Below are positions 17,263 through 25,881 of a DNA stretch of 64,000 nt, piece after piece. The stretch's first letter is position 1. Each line of letters starts with the position of its first letter. The stretch covers positions 62,001 to 126,000 of the forward strand of contig NZ_BAABDD010000003.1 of NCBI RefSeq assembly GCF_039539445.1. Reading direction: 5' to 3'. The translations under genes were made by a program, and so were the position numbers. This DNA comes from Salinactinospora qingdaonensis. GTDB taxonomy: Bacteria > Actinomycetota > Actinomycetes > Streptosporangiales > Streptosporangiaceae. The notes beneath the pieces were generated by a model. The model had not been told where the DNA came from. It searched no databases and saw nothing but the letters and a program-made list of their open reading frames with translations.

Positions 17263-18738
17263 GTGGCGCATTCCGACGGCCGGCTCAGCACCGACATCGA
17301 TCCTCTTGAACGCGCACCACAGGACGCCTGTGGGGTATTCGGTGTCTGGGCCCCAGGCGAAGAAGTCAGCAAGCTTACCTATTTCGGCCTCTACGCTTTA
17401 CAGCACCGGGGCCAGGAATCGGCCGGCATCGCGTTGAGCGACGGCGAGCGCATCGTCGTTTACAAGGACATGGGACTGGTGTCCCAGGTCTTCGACGAAG
17501 CGACGCTGGACTCGCTCAACGGTCACTTGGCCATCGGGCACTGCCGGTACTCCACCACCGGGTCACCGGTGTGGGAGAACGCCCAGCCCACGTTCTACAC
17601 GGCGCGCGCAGGCGGGCTCGCGCTGGGGCACAACGGCAATCTGATCAACACGCCAGAGCTAATGGCGATGCTGCCCGAGAACCGACTCAACGCCACCACC
17701 GACAGCGAGGTACTCACCGGCCTGCTGGCGGCCGATCCGCAGCGCAGCCTCGTGGATGCCACTCTCGACGTGCTGCCAAGGGTCAAGGGCGCGTTCTCGC
17801 TGGTCTTCATGGACGAGCGGACCCTTTACGCCGCCCGCGATCCGCAAGGCATCCGGCCGTTGGTGCTGGGGCAACTGGAGTCGGGGTGGGTCGTGGCGAG
17901 TGAGACCGCCGCTCTCGACATCGTCGGCGCGACCGTGGTGCGCGAGATCGAGCCCGGCGAGCTACTCACGATCGACGACAGCGGCCTGCGATCGCGACGG
18001 TTCGCCCAGGCCGCCCCCAAAGGCTGCCTGTTCGAATACGTGTACCTGGCCCGACCCGACACCACGATCGCCGGCAGCAACGTCAACGCCAGCCGAGTCG
18101 AGGTGGGGCGCCGGCTGGCCCACGAACATCCCGCCGAGGCCGACCTCGTCATCCCGGTTCCGGAATCGGGCACCCCGGCCGCCGTGGGCTATGCCGAGGG
18201 CAGTGGTATCCCGTTCGCCCAGGGGCTGGTCAAGAACTCCTACGTGGGCCGCACGTTCATCGAGCCCAGCCAGACCCTGCGTCAGCTCGGCATCCGGCTC
18301 AAGCTGAACCCGCTGCGCGAGGTGATCGCCGGCAAGCGTCTGGTCGTGGTCGACGACTCCATCGTGCGGGGCAACACCCAGCGAGCGCTCGTCGGCATGC
18401 TGCGCGAGGCCGGAGCGACCGAGGTGCACGTACGCATCTCCAGTCCGCCGGTGCGGTGGCCCTGCTACTACGGGGTTGACTTCGCGACCAAGAGCGAGCT
18501 CATCGGCGGCACCTCCTCCCGGGAAGAGATCCGCGCCTCCATCGGCGCCGACTCGCTTGGCTACATCAGTCTCGACGAACTCATCTCGGCCACTGAGGTC
18601 CCCAAGAACCGGCTGTGCCGGGCGTGCTTCGACGGGGTGTACCCGATCGAGGTCGAGGAGGACTCGCGCGGCAAGTACCTGCTGGAGAAATCCTGCGGAA
18701 CCCCCACCGAGCAGCCGTTGGCCTCGTCGGGACGGTAG
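17263..18738 (+). CDS. purF: amidophosphoribosyltransferase
   Basis: PurF makes 5-phosphoribosylamine from PRPP and glutamine, the first step of purine synthesis. A 22-residue propeptide precedes the catalytic nucleophile Cys23 (QDACGVFG). The glutaminase domain fills the N-terminal half, and the phosphoribosyltransferase domain carries the PRPP loop VVVDDSIVRGNTQRALV. Four cysteines in KGCLFEY, RWPCYYG and LCRACFDG match those that bind the 4Fe-4S cluster in Bacillus-type PurF. The length, 491 residues, is normal. The start is GTG. It is probably co-transcribed with purM. Confidence 0.97.
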   Translation: MAHSDGRLSTDIDPLERAPQDACGVFGVWAPGEEVSKLTYFGLYALQHRGQESAGIALSDGERIVVYKDMGLVSQVFDEATLDSLNGHLAIGHCRYSTTGSPVWENAQPTFYTARAGGLALGHNGNLINTPELMAMLPENRLNATTDSEVLTGLLAADPQRSLVDATLDVLPRVKGAFSLVFMDERTLYAARDPQGIRPLVLGQLESGWVVASETAALDIVGATVVREIEPGELLTIDDSGLRSRRFAQAAPKGCLFEYVYLARPDTTIAGSNVNASRVEVGRRLAHEHPAEADLVIPVPESGTPAAVGYAEGSGIPFAQGLVKNSYVGRTFIEPSQTLRQLGIRLKLNPLREVIAGKRLVVVDDSIVRGNTQRALVGMLREAGATEVHVRISSPPVRWPCYYGVDFATKSELIGGTSSREEIRASIGADSLGYISLDELISATEVPKNRLCRACFDGVYPIEVEEDSRGKYLLEKSCGTPTEQPLASSGR

Positions 18739-18867
18739 GCCTGCGGCCCCGCGCGGGTGGCCGTCCCCGCGTTTGGAAGGCGGGCTGTCGCGCCGCAGGC
18801 GAGGCTGCCTAGGCACGCTCGCGTTTCCGCCGCTGCCGCGGGGCCAATGACACATGAGAGGTTTTGG

Positions 18868-19926
18868 GTGGCAGAAGGGTCCAACAGCAGTTCGGCGTAT
18901 GCCGCCGCCGGTGTCGACACGGCCGCGGGCGACCGGGCCGTCGACCTGATGAAGCGGCACGTGGCCAGTACGGGAAGGCCGGAACTGGTTACCGAGGCCA
19001 GCGGTTTCGCCGGGCTGTTCCGGCTCGATACCGCCAAATACCGGGCTCCGGTACTGGCCACGTCCACCGACGGGGTGGGCACCAAGATCATGCTGGCCCA
19101 GCGCATGGGCCGTCATGACACGATCGGCATCGACCTGGTCGGGATGGTCGTCGACGACCTCGTGGTCTGCGGGGCCGAGCCGCTGTACCTGACCGACTAC
19201 ATCGCCTGCGGCTCGGTGATCCCCGAACGCATCGCCGAGATCGTCGCGGGCATCGCCGCGGGGTGCCGGCAGGCCAACTGTGCGCTGATCGGCGGCGAGA
19301 CGGCCGAGCATCCGGGAGCCATGGCCCCGGATGACTACGATCTCGCGGGCGCGGGAACCGGCATTGTGGAGGCCGACGCGGTCCTGGGGCCCGATCGGGT
19401 AGGGGTCGGCGACACCGTGATCGCTATGGCCTCGTCGGGGCCGCACTCCAACGGCTACTCCCTGATCCGCCGTGTGATCGATCAGGCCGGGCTGGACCTG
19501 ACGGACCAGGTTCCCGAGCTAGGGGATGCCGTGCTCGGTGAGGTCCTGCTCACACCGACACGTATCTACGCGCTGGACTGCCTCGCCCTGGCGGCCGAGG
19601 TGGAGGTGCACGCCTTCGCCCACATCACAGGCGGCGGTCTGGCAGCGAACCTGCGGCGCTGCCTGCCGGCAGAGGTGGACGCGGTCATCGACCGGACGAC
19701 GTGGTCCCCGCCTGCGGTGTTTGGCTACCTGGCCGAACAGGGCGGTATTGCAGCCGCGGATATGGCCGCCACGTTCAACATGGGCGTGGGTATGGCGGCG
19801 GTGGTGGCCCCGGAAGCCGCTGACCGGGCTGTGCGGCTCCTGGAGGAACGCGGCGTGCCGGCGTGGGTCATGGGGCGCCTCACGCCGGGAACGGGACAGG
19901 TGCAGCTCGATGGCGACCACCCGTAG
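18868..19926 (+). CDS. purM: phosphoribosylformylglycinamidine cyclo-ligase (AIR synthetase)
   Basis: PurM closes the imidazole ring of 5-aminoimidazole ribonucleotide using ATP. The family landmarks are SYAAAGVD-like N terminus (SAYAAAGVDTAAGDRAVDLM), TDGVGTKIMLAQ, the DDLVVCGAEPLYLTDYIA segment, GGETAEHPG and SSGPHSNGYSLIR. I prefer the GTG start (VAEGSN) with GAGAGG six to seven bases upstream; an ATG seven codons earlier is also open. Length is about 352 residues. It lies 129 nt downstream of purF and ends in a double hairpin. Confidence 0.96.
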   Translation: MAEGSNSSSAYAAAGVDTAAGDRAVDLMKRHVASTGRPELVTEASGFAGLFRLDTAKYRAPVLATSTDGVGTKIMLAQRMGRHDTIGIDLVGMVVDDLVVCGAEPLYLTDYIACGSVIPERIAEIVAGIAAGCRQANCALIGGETAEHPGAMAPDDYDLAGAGTGIVEADAVLGPDRVGVGDTVIAMASSGPHSNGYSLIRRVIDQAGLDLTDQVPELGDAVLGEVLLTPTRIYALDCLALAAEVEVHAFAHITGGGLAANLRRCLPAEVDAVIDRTTWSPPAVFGYLAEQGGIAAADMAATFNMGVGMAAVVAPEAADRAVRLLEERGVPAWVMGRLTPGTGQVQLDGDHP

Positions 19927-19975
19927 CCACGTGTGGTCGCTGCCGGTGCAGCGTGGTAGGCGGTACTGCCGGCTG

Positions 19976-20033
19976 TGTCCGCATGCGGACACAGACCGGC
20001 CGGTTCGCTCCATGCTCATGGAGCGGACCGGCC
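19976..20033. terminator. tandem hairpins between convergent purM and DUF3073
   Basis: The first is a perfect 16-bp palindrome (TGTCCGCATGCGGACA). The second has 17-bp arms from GGCCGG to CCATG with a single mismatch and a minimal loop (19998-20014 / 20017-20033). There is no strong T run, but the position between converging genes fits a bidirectional terminator. Confidence 0.7.
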
Positions 20034-20102
20034 ATATTCGCCTGTGCTCAGCGGGCCCGGTTATGCGGAGAGTGTGCTGGACCGACGGTTCGGGTGAGCG
20101 AT

Positions 20103-20360
20103 CTAACGGCGCTGATCCGAACGCTCGGACTCTGCCTCCGTCGAATCATCGCCGACCGTGTGCTGATCGGCCAGGTCCGCATAACGGTCGACCAGGTCGT
20201 CGTAAGGGTCTTCATAGGTGTCGGATCGATCCGAATCCGACCCACTGTCCTCAGCGACACCCAGCTCTGCCCGCAGTTGGTCCAGATCGGTCCCACCGGT
20301 GTTGTACTTCAACCGCCGTGCGACCTTCTGCTGCTTGGCCTTGGCTCGGCCGCGCCCCAT
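20103..20360 (-). CDS. DUF3073 family protein
   Basis: The product has 85 residues. The N-terminal third, MGRGRAKAKQQKVARRLKYN, is the conserved basic segment of DUF3073, followed by the NTGGTDLDQLRAELG motif and an acidic disordered tail. The family is confined to actinobacteria and commonly lies next to purM and upstream of bldC, as here. Function is unknown; the basic head and acidic tail suggest nucleic-acid or ribosome contact, which is speculation. Confidence 0.92.
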   Translation of the reverse strand: MGRGRAKAKQQKVARRLKYNTGGTDLDQLRAELGVAEDSGSDSDRSDTYEDPYDDLVDRYADLADQHTVGDDSTEAESERSDQRR

Positions 20361-20467
20361 TGGCTCGACCCCCTCAACGATTGGGTTTCCCTGAACCCCG
20401 AATCACTAGCAAAACCGCAATGCCGGGCTGACGGCCGTCACCGCACTGACGACAGGCGCCAGCTTAC

Positions 20468-20485
20468 GTACGGATACAACCGTAC
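20468..20485. promoter_or_regulatory. 18-bp inverted repeat GTACGG-N6-CCGTAC, possible operator
   Basis: This perfect inverted repeat lies in the 355-bp divergent gap between the DUF3073 gene and the conserved hypothetical gene, 108 bp from the first start and 230 bp from the second. It has the spacing of a dimeric repressor site. The rest of the gap holds no gene that I can see. Confidence 0.35.
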
Positions 20486-20715
20486 CCGGTTTAGAACTCG
20501 CCTGCCTACGCCGCCCGCGCACGAACGCGCGCCGTATCTCGACCGCGGGCAGCATGTGGTGGGACGTACCGCCCCGGCTCGTCAACACTCATAACATCCA
20601 CGCTCGCCCCCTTCCGGGGTCTGGCTTCACGGCCGTGGGTGCGACAGCCGTGCCGACGGAGCCGAAAGAGCGACTCTCATGAGCACACTGTTCCCTCGGC
20701 CCGGATCTTCAATCG

Positions 20716-21693
20716 ATGAGTGTCGCCGCTAACGATATATGCCACGATGCGATCGTGCTGCCCTACACCGCCTATCTTCGTGTCTACCAGCCCATCAGCG
20801 CCTTCTCCGGTCCGGATCAGGCCTACTGGCGAGATTATGTCGAATCCTCCCGCCGCCCCCGCAGAGCCGGGGCGGTGGCAGCCGAGCACGCCGAGAGCCT
20901 GCGGCGGCTCGTGGCCAGCCCACCGATCGTGGCTCCGGAGTATGAGAGCGGCGATGCCTACGTCCGGCGCGTGGGCACAGAGCTGTTCATCTGCCCCTGG
21001 CAGACGCGACTGCGCTCACTCCTGGCGTTTGAGGACTTTTACGTGTCCACCGCCGCCAAGCTGCGGACGGCGTTCATGCCTGAGTCGGTGGCCGAGTCGA
21101 CCGAGGAGGCCCTGGAGCGCAGGCGCGAGCGGGGCGAACCTATGCAGCCGCAGATCCTGACAAGCTCGTGGACCGTTCCGCTGCCGTGGTTCGCGGCGTT
21201 CGACGCCGAAGAACGCTGCCTGGTACTCAACACCACCACGGAGACGGTCAACTGGGAGGAGGCCGTCTCGTCCACCCAGTCGACCCCCGGAGAGCCCGAG
21301 TTGGTGGATCTTGGCCGGCATCCGGACGCCACCCCGATCCCCAAGCGCGCGCTGCTCTACGTGACCGAGGTGGAGCGGGCCAGAGAGCGCCTGGAGCGCA
21401 CGATCTCGGTGCTGCGCGCGACGATGGATGAGAGCGCGGCGCTGGTGGCCACGGAACGGCTTGACGACTGGCTGGCAGGCGTGGGGGCTCACCCGCGCGG
21501 GCTGCTCGAACTGGACTATGGCGGCCTGGTGCACCTGCTCAGTAACGATGAACTGCGCGAGGACCAGTCGGTGGCGGAGGTCAAGGCCGCTGTGTCCGGG
21601 CTGGAATCGGGGGAGCGCGAGGTGACGCTGGCGATGTATCGGCGGCTCAACGCTCGGTGGAAAGCCGTCCAAGAGCTGGAACACGCCAACTAG
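20716..21693 (+). CDS. conserved actinobacterial hypothetical protein
   Basis: I do not recognise a characterised domain in this 325-residue soluble protein. Proteins starting near VLPYTAYLRVYQPISAF are conserved next to bldC in actinomycetes. It has no signal peptide or membrane segment. A helix-rich C-terminal third (VERARERLERTISVLRATMDESAALVATERL) may form a coiled coil. Conserved aromatic-rich segments are LFICPWQTRLRSLLAFEDFY and SSWTVPLPWFAAFDAEER. The GTG at 20755 (V of VLPYTAY) is an alternative start that matches relatives better; neither start has a clear ribosome site. Confidence 0.75.
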   Translation: MSVAANDICHDAIVLPYTAYLRVYQPISAFSGPDQAYWRDYVESSRRPRRAGAVAAEHAESLRRLVASPPIVAPEYESGDAYVRRVGTELFICPWQTRLRSLLAFEDFYVSTAAKLRTAFMPESVAESTEEALERRRERGEPMQPQILTSSWTVPLPWFAAFDAEERCLVLNTTTETVNWEEAVSSTQSTPGEPELVDLGRHPDATPIPKRALLYVTEVERARERLERTISVLRATMDESAALVATERLDDWLAGVGAHPRGLLELDYGGLVHLLSNDELREDQSVAEVKAAVSGLESGEREVTLAMYRRLNARWKAVQELEHAN

Positions 21694-22031
21694 TCGGCGC
21701 CTCGCAGCGTAAGGTCGCAAGATACACGCCATCCGACACGACCGCGGCGCGTGATATCGCCCAGATCTCACGGAATCCGAAGCATCATTGCATTGGAGTG
21801 TTACACGCAGGTCTCGTTAGCTGGACTACCAGGTTTCTTCGCAGTGTCACCCAATCCATTTTGGGTAGAGATGGTATAGCTCCGGACGAGCTACACAGTT
21901 GGCGTCATCTTTGCTGAAAATGGGCATAACAGTCGATAGAGATCAATATAGACTGAGCATTAAGTCGACACCGACTGCACGCTCAGTAATCGAAAACCAC
22001 TGGCACATAGGGATCACCACCGTGCGTGAGG

Positions 22032-22173
22032 GGCATCCGCCCAGCGGATGAAGCACGGGGGAAAGATCGCCGAGGATTCGCGAAAGGGCTGGTGAAAGGC
22101 AGCTATAGCTGCCCCTCCAGTGGAGGTCGCCCCACTTTCAGCCAGCCCTTACGGCGCGCTTTCGGTTCGCCGG
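22032..22173 (+). ncRNA. candidate structured RNA element in the bldC leader region
   Basis: The sequence can fold into a hairpin (CATCCGC/GCGGATG, about 22032-22048), then a multibranch element. Its outer stem AAGGGCTGG plus TGAAAG (22084-22098) pairs with CTTTCA plus CCAGCCCTT (22135-22150), 15 bp with one bulge. Inside are two perfect hairpins, GGCAGC-TATA-GCTGCC and CCTCC-AGT-GGAGG. A third hairpin CGGCG...CGCCG follows. I match it to no known riboswitch class. It may be a cis-regulatory leader or an independent small RNA; it lies 260-400 nt before bldC. Confidence 0.45.
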
Positions 22174-22244
22174 ATCGAGAAAAACAGGGCCGGAGGACGA
22201 AGTTTTGACCGAATACGCCACATGCCACTAAACGTGTCGCTAGA

Positions 22245-22259
22245 ATCACTCAGCGTGAT
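22245..22259 (+). promoter_or_regulatory. BldD box candidate upstream of bldC
   Basis: ATCACTCAGCGTGAT fits the BldD consensus nTnACnCWGnGTnAn at every defined position. BldD, loaded with c-di-GMP, represses developmental genes in Streptomyces, and bldC is among its known direct targets. The site lies 170 nt upstream of the bldC start. Confidence 0.65.
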
Positions 22260-22316
22260 GCACTGCATGGTGACTTTGGCACCCCATCCAACAAAGTCGC
22301 GTTAAGTGGTCGCGTA

Positions 22317-22331
22317 ATCACCTCGGGTGAT
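22317..22331 (+). promoter_or_regulatory. second ATCAC-N5-GTGAT palindrome upstream of bldC
   Basis: ATCACCTCGGGTGAT has the same arms and spacing as the upstream BldD-box match, 72 bp away, but the central CWG is not kept. It may be a weaker BldD site or the operator of another dimeric regulator. Confidence 0.45.
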
Positions 22332-22428
22332 GCCAATATAGACCTAGAGGGCAATATTGGACATCCGGGCTAGGTGCCAGGATAAGGCTCAGGATCGGCA
22401 CACAGATCCGGGAGGAGAGGCCGTACAA

Positions 22429-22632
22429 ATGTCAACTCGCACGCCCGAGGCGGAGCCCCTGTTGACCCCTGCTGAGGTCGCCACCATGTTCCGGGTAGAC
22501 CCCAAGACCGTCACCCGCTGGGCGAAGGCTGGCAAGCTGACCTCAATCCGTACATTGGGTGGTCATCGCCGCTACCGCGAAACCGAAGTTCGAGCGCTGC
22601 TTTCGGGTATCCCCAGCCAGCGCTCAGAGTGA
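22429..22632 (+). CDS. bldC: developmental transcriptional regulator BldC (MerR-like)
   Basis: BldC is a small DNA-binding protein that delays sporulation and sustains vegetative growth in Streptomyces, binding cooperatively to direct repeats. The 67-residue product is essentially a single MerR-type winged helix: PLLTPAEVATMFRVDPKTVT, then RWAKAGKLTSIRTLGGHRRY and a short tail ALLSGIPSQRSE. It lacks a MerR coiled coil or effector domain, as expected. The ATG has a strong GGAGGAGAGG site. Regulatory sites and a structured leader lie upstream, and a terminator lies immediately downstream. Confidence 0.97.
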   Translation: MSTRTPEAEPLLTPAEVATMFRVDPKTVTRWAKAGKLTSIRTLGGHRRYRETEVRALLSGIPSQRSE

Positions 22633-22660
22633 TCTCCCCCCGTGCCGCATCCGGGGGGAT
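22632..22660 (+). terminator. intrinsic terminator after bldC
   Basis: The arms ATCTCCCCCC and GGGGGGAT pair with a single T bulge, starting at the last base of the bldC stop codon. The following 320 nt, up to the YkvA-like gene, are GC-rich and show no gene I can support. Confidence 0.65.
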
Positions 22661-22981
22661 AAGCGGAAACTTTCTTACGTGTCAGGGGCGGACCGCGCGG
22701 GCGGACCGCCCCCTTCCTGTGTCCACGGGGCTCAGCCGCACCACCTCGTAAGGCACGTGCGCTGGCGCGAGCGGGGCGAGCCTGCCGCACGGCCACGGAC
22801 AGCGCGAGCCTGAGCCGGCCGCACCGGTGGGGAAACCCCCAACCCCCGACGACCACGGGACGACCGCACCTCCGAGCCCGAGCGGGACGCGCGGTCGTCA
22901 ACAGCCGATCGCAGCGCGGGGTGGGCTTGGGCCCGCACCGCCCCGGTGCCGGGTGCGGGAGCGCTGCCGACACCGCCCGGC

Positions 22982-23344
22982 TCAGTCGACCACGTTGCCC
23001 TCCACGTAGTGCGTTCCGCGCTGTTCCCATTCGAGGTAACGCTCCGTCTCGCCGATCAGGCTCGCGGTGAGCCAGACGGCGATCCCGACATCGTCGACCA
23101 GACCGGGGAAGAGGAACACCAACTCCGGAATCATGTCGAACGGGGAAATGATGTAGGCGAGGGCCAGCAGGAACAACACCAGCCGGCTCGTGGAGAGTCG
23201 CGTGTAGCGGCCACGCAGTCGAGCACCGAACATACGCGGCATAGCGGCGATGCGCGCCCCCAAAGAGGGCTTTCCCGGAGCGGTCCCCTCGTGGACCACC
23301 CGCCAAGCCGCTGCGCCGGCGGCGGCGCGGTTGGACTTACGCAC
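22982..23344 (-). CDS. YkvA/DUF1232 family membrane protein
   Basis: The 120-residue protein has the DUF1232 core YIISPFDMIPELVFLFPGLV followed by DDVGIAVWLTASL, with one or two hydrophobic segments (LVLFLLALAYIISPFDMIP). The N-terminal half is basic and cytoplasmic. The family is widespread and of unknown function. It is divergent from the amidase gene. Confidence 0.88.
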   Translation of the reverse strand: MRKSNRAAAGAAAWRVVHEGTAPGKPSLGARIAAMPRMFGARLRGRYTRLSTSRLVLFLLALAYIISPFDMIPELVFLFPGLVDDVGIAVWLTASLIGETERYLEWEQRGTHYVEGNVVD

Positions 23345-23432
23345 TGTCTACTCACCTCGATGGGGATCGGTACGGGGGGTTTCACGATATGACGTGTCGC
23401 TCGCTCGTGATGTTCCCTCGATCAAGGCCGGT

Positions 23433-24461
23433 ATGCACCGCACCGCGGTGGAGCTCGACACCCCCTGCGCTCACGCGCGTCCCGCACCTTCCGGAGTCCG
23501 ATGTGTCGTAGGTTATGGGGCGGCAGTAATACGCTCGACACATTCTGGGGGAAATATCCAGAAAAACCACAACACCCCGCGCCGGGCGTATCGGGTTCTT
23601 GGGGTGACCGCGGTCGTTATCGCCGTGCCGCTGTTCGGAGCCTATGGTTGCGCCAGTGAGAACGCCACGCCGAAACCCGGGGTTACGGCGACGATTTCGC
23701 TTCCGGGGCCGACAGGCGACGAGGGCGCGTCGGCGGGCGCGCGACCTCCCGCCGACAACGCCGGCCCCGCCCGCAGAAACCAGCGCGCCTCCCCATGGTC
23801 CGGGATGACAGTGGTCATCGACCCGGGACACAACGGTGGCAATGCCGAGGCCGCTGAGGAGATCAGCCGGCAGGTCCCGTCCGGTCCCGGCGAGAAGTCC
23901 TGTGACACCGTGGGCGCCGAGAGCGCCGACGGCTACGCCGAGCACCGGTTCACCTGGGAGTTCTCCCTGCTCCTGCGCGAACGTCTGGAGGAGCGGGGGA
24001 TCGAGGTCGTGATGACGCGCGACGATAACGAGGGGGTCGGCCCATGCATTAACGAGCGGGCCGCCATCGGCAACCGGGCGGCGGCCGATGCCGCGATCTC
24101 CATCCACGCAGACGGCGCCCCCGCCGACGTGCGCGGCTTCCACATCATCGCCCCCGGACACCTCGACGGCTACACCGACGACATCGTCGAGCCCTCCCGC
24201 CAACTCGCCACGGACCTGCGTGACCGCTTCCACGAACACGCGAACCAGCCCTACGCCGACTACATCGGGGAGGAGGGCATCGACGTCCGCACCGATCTGG
24301 GCGGGCTGAACCTCTCCGACGTCCCCAAGGTGTTCTTGGAAGCCGGCAACCTGGGAAACCCGGAGGATGCCGCCAAGCTCACCGAGCCAAAGTGGCAGTC
24401 CCAAGCCGCTGGCGCGGTGGCCAAAGGGCTCATCGACTACCTGCACCGCCAACGCGACTGA
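23433..24461 (+). CDS. N-acetylmuramoyl-L-alanine amidase (Amidase_3), exported
   Basis: The catalytic domain, from about nt 23800 to the end, cleaves the amide bond between muramic acid and the stem peptide. Zinc ligands are visible in VVIDPGHNGGN, ISIHADGA and KVFLEAGNLGN, with the EHRFTWEFSLLLRERLEERG helix between them. A hydrophobic export segment (YRVLGVTAVVIAVPLFGAYGCAS) precedes it, possibly a weak lipobox. The start is uncertain: the natural signal peptide would begin near nt 23556, where GGGGGA precedes an ATC codon, while the next usable starts are the ATG used here or a GTG at 23604. The catalytic assignment is firm. Confidence 0.85.
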   Translation: MHRTAVELDTPCAHARPAPSGVRCVVGYGAAVIRSTHSGGNIQKNHNTPRRAYRVLGVTAVVIAVPLFGAYGCASENATPKPGVTATISLPGPTGDEGASAGARPPADNAGPARRNQRASPWSGMTVVIDPGHNGGNAEAAEEISRQVPSGPGEKSCDTVGAESADGYAEHRFTWEFSLLLRERLEERGIEVVMTRDDNEGVGPCINERAAIGNRAAADAAISIHADGAPADVRGFHIIAPGHLDGYTDDIVEPSRQLATDLRDRFHEHANQPYADYIGEEGIDVRTDLGGLNLSDVPKVFLEAGNLGNPEDAAKLTEPKWQSQAAGAVAKGLIDYLHRQRD

Positions 24462-24557
24462 ATCGCCCCGCCGCCGGCTACTCGTGCGGCGACCGCCAGA
24501 GCCCGGCGGAGGAAGGCGGCCGGAGGCGGATGCGGCTCGTCCGCAGCGATGTGCTCC

Positions 24558-25199
24558 TTACGGCTCGACTTCCACCGTCGTCGTGCCGTTCACCTCGCAC
24601 AGGGCCGCCCCACCGGTCCACTCGGCCAGCCGCGCCCGGAAGTCGGAGAGCTCGGTCTCGGCAAGAGCGAGGTCGACGCGCACGTCGGCGCCGTAATCCA
24701 CCTCCAGCACCCGGTAACCGGAGTCGCGCAGGTCGCTCTCCAGCCGCCCGGCGTGGGTGTAGTCGACGAGTACGGACACCACCAGCAGGTTGCGCCGCAG
24801 CAACGTTCCCACCGCCCCGATCCCGGCCGAGACCGCGTTGCCGTAGGCCCGGATCAGCCCGCCGGCGCCGAGTTTCACGCCGCCGAAGTAGCGGGTGACA
24901 ACGGCCACGGTGTCGGTCAGCTCCCGCTGGCGCAGAACCTCCAGCATGGGGACACCGGCCGTCCCCGAGGGTTCGCCGTCGTCGCTGGAACGCTGGATCT
25001 GCCCTTCAGCTCCGATGACGTAGGCGGTGCAGTTATGGGTGGCGTTCCAGTGCCGTCTGCGCCGCTCGGCGATGAACGCGCGGGCCTGCTCCTCGGTCTC
25101 CACTCGCGCGAGCGCGCAGATGAACCGGGACTTTTTGATGTCGAGTTCGTGTTCGCCGTCGCGCTGGATCGTTCTCGTGGCTCCCCCTCGGATGGGCAT
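24558..25199 (-). CDS. YigZ/IMPACT family protein
   Basis: The 213-residue protein shows the UPF0029/IMPACT pattern: DIKKSRFICALARVETEEQA, the signature DDGEPSGTAGVPMLEVL, and VTRYFGGVKLGAGGLIRAYG. A ferredoxin-like C-terminal domain (from about residue 140) completes the YigZ architecture. Members are implicated in translation control or nucleotide binding, without a defined bacterial function. I use the ATG of MPIRGG; a TTG nine codons upstream is open but has no ribosome site. Confidence 0.9.
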   Translation of the reverse strand: MPIRGGATRTIQRDGEHELDIKKSRFICALARVETEEQARAFIAERRRRHWNATHNCTAYVIGAEGQIQRSSDDGEPSGTAGVPMLEVLRQRELTDTVAVVTRYFGGVKLGAGGLIRAYGNAVSAGIGAVGTLLRRNLLVVSVLVDYTHAGRLESDLRDSGYRVLEVDYGADVRVDLALAETELSDFRARLAEWTGGAALCEVNGTTTVEVEP

Positions 25200-25307
25200 G
25201 GGACCGCCATGACGGCCCGGAGTCAACGTTGTACTTCGAGACCGCTACCGAACACAACCGGCGGTTCCGAGAGGGGCCTGCCAGGGGCGGGAGACTACGG
25301 TTGGGGC

Positions 25308-25775
25308 ATGCCCACCCCAGAGTTCATCCTCCGATTGCGCGAACACATCGGGCATCAACTGCTGTGGCTGACCGGAGTGACCGCTGTCGTCATCGACGGC
25401 GACAGCCGCATCCTGCTCCACCGCAGGGCCGACGACGGCCACTGGGCACCCCCGGGCGGCATCGTGGAACCGGGAGAGCAGCCCGCCGCGGCACTGGTGC
25501 GCGAGGTTTACGAGGAGACCGGCGTACACGTAGTCGCCGAGCGGGTGGCCAGTGTGGTGACCGAACCGCCCTTCACCTACGCCAACCAAGACGAAGTGCA
25601 GTTTCTCGATATCGCGTTCCGGTGTCGCCCGATCGGCGGCGAGGTGACCCCGGGCAGTGACGAGTCACTGGAGGTGGCCTGGTTCAAGCCAGACGAGCTT
25701 CCCGCGATGAACGAGCGCGTCATGCGCCGGATTCGGCACGCCCGGCAGGAGGGGCCGGCCTGGTTCAGCGGGTGA
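25308..25775 (+). CDS. NUDIX hydrolase
   Basis: The 155-residue protein carries a complete Nudix box, from GGIVEPGEQPAAALVR through EVYEETGV, with all the glutamates needed to bind Mg2+. NUDIX enzymes hydrolyse nucleoside diphosphates linked to another group; the substrate cannot be told from sequence. The C-terminal segment SLEVAWFKPDELPAM is common to the MutT-like subgroup. The ATG follows shortly after the divergent yigZ gene region. Confidence 0.92.
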   Translation: MPTPEFILRLREHIGHQLLWLTGVTAVVIDGDSRILLHRRADDGHWAPPGGIVEPGEQPAAALVREVYEETGVHVVAERVASVVTEPPFTYANQDEVQFLDIAFRCRPIGGEVTPGSDESLEVAWFKPDELPAMNERVMRRIRHARQEGPAWFSG

Positions 25776-25881
25776 GCCGACCTGCCGGCCTCGCGAGACG
25801 AGCCGATGCCGGGTGGCGAGCGCGCGGCGCGACGGTGCCCGCCGCGCCGCGCCTACGGTTGGGCGCCCCTGCGCGGGGCAC

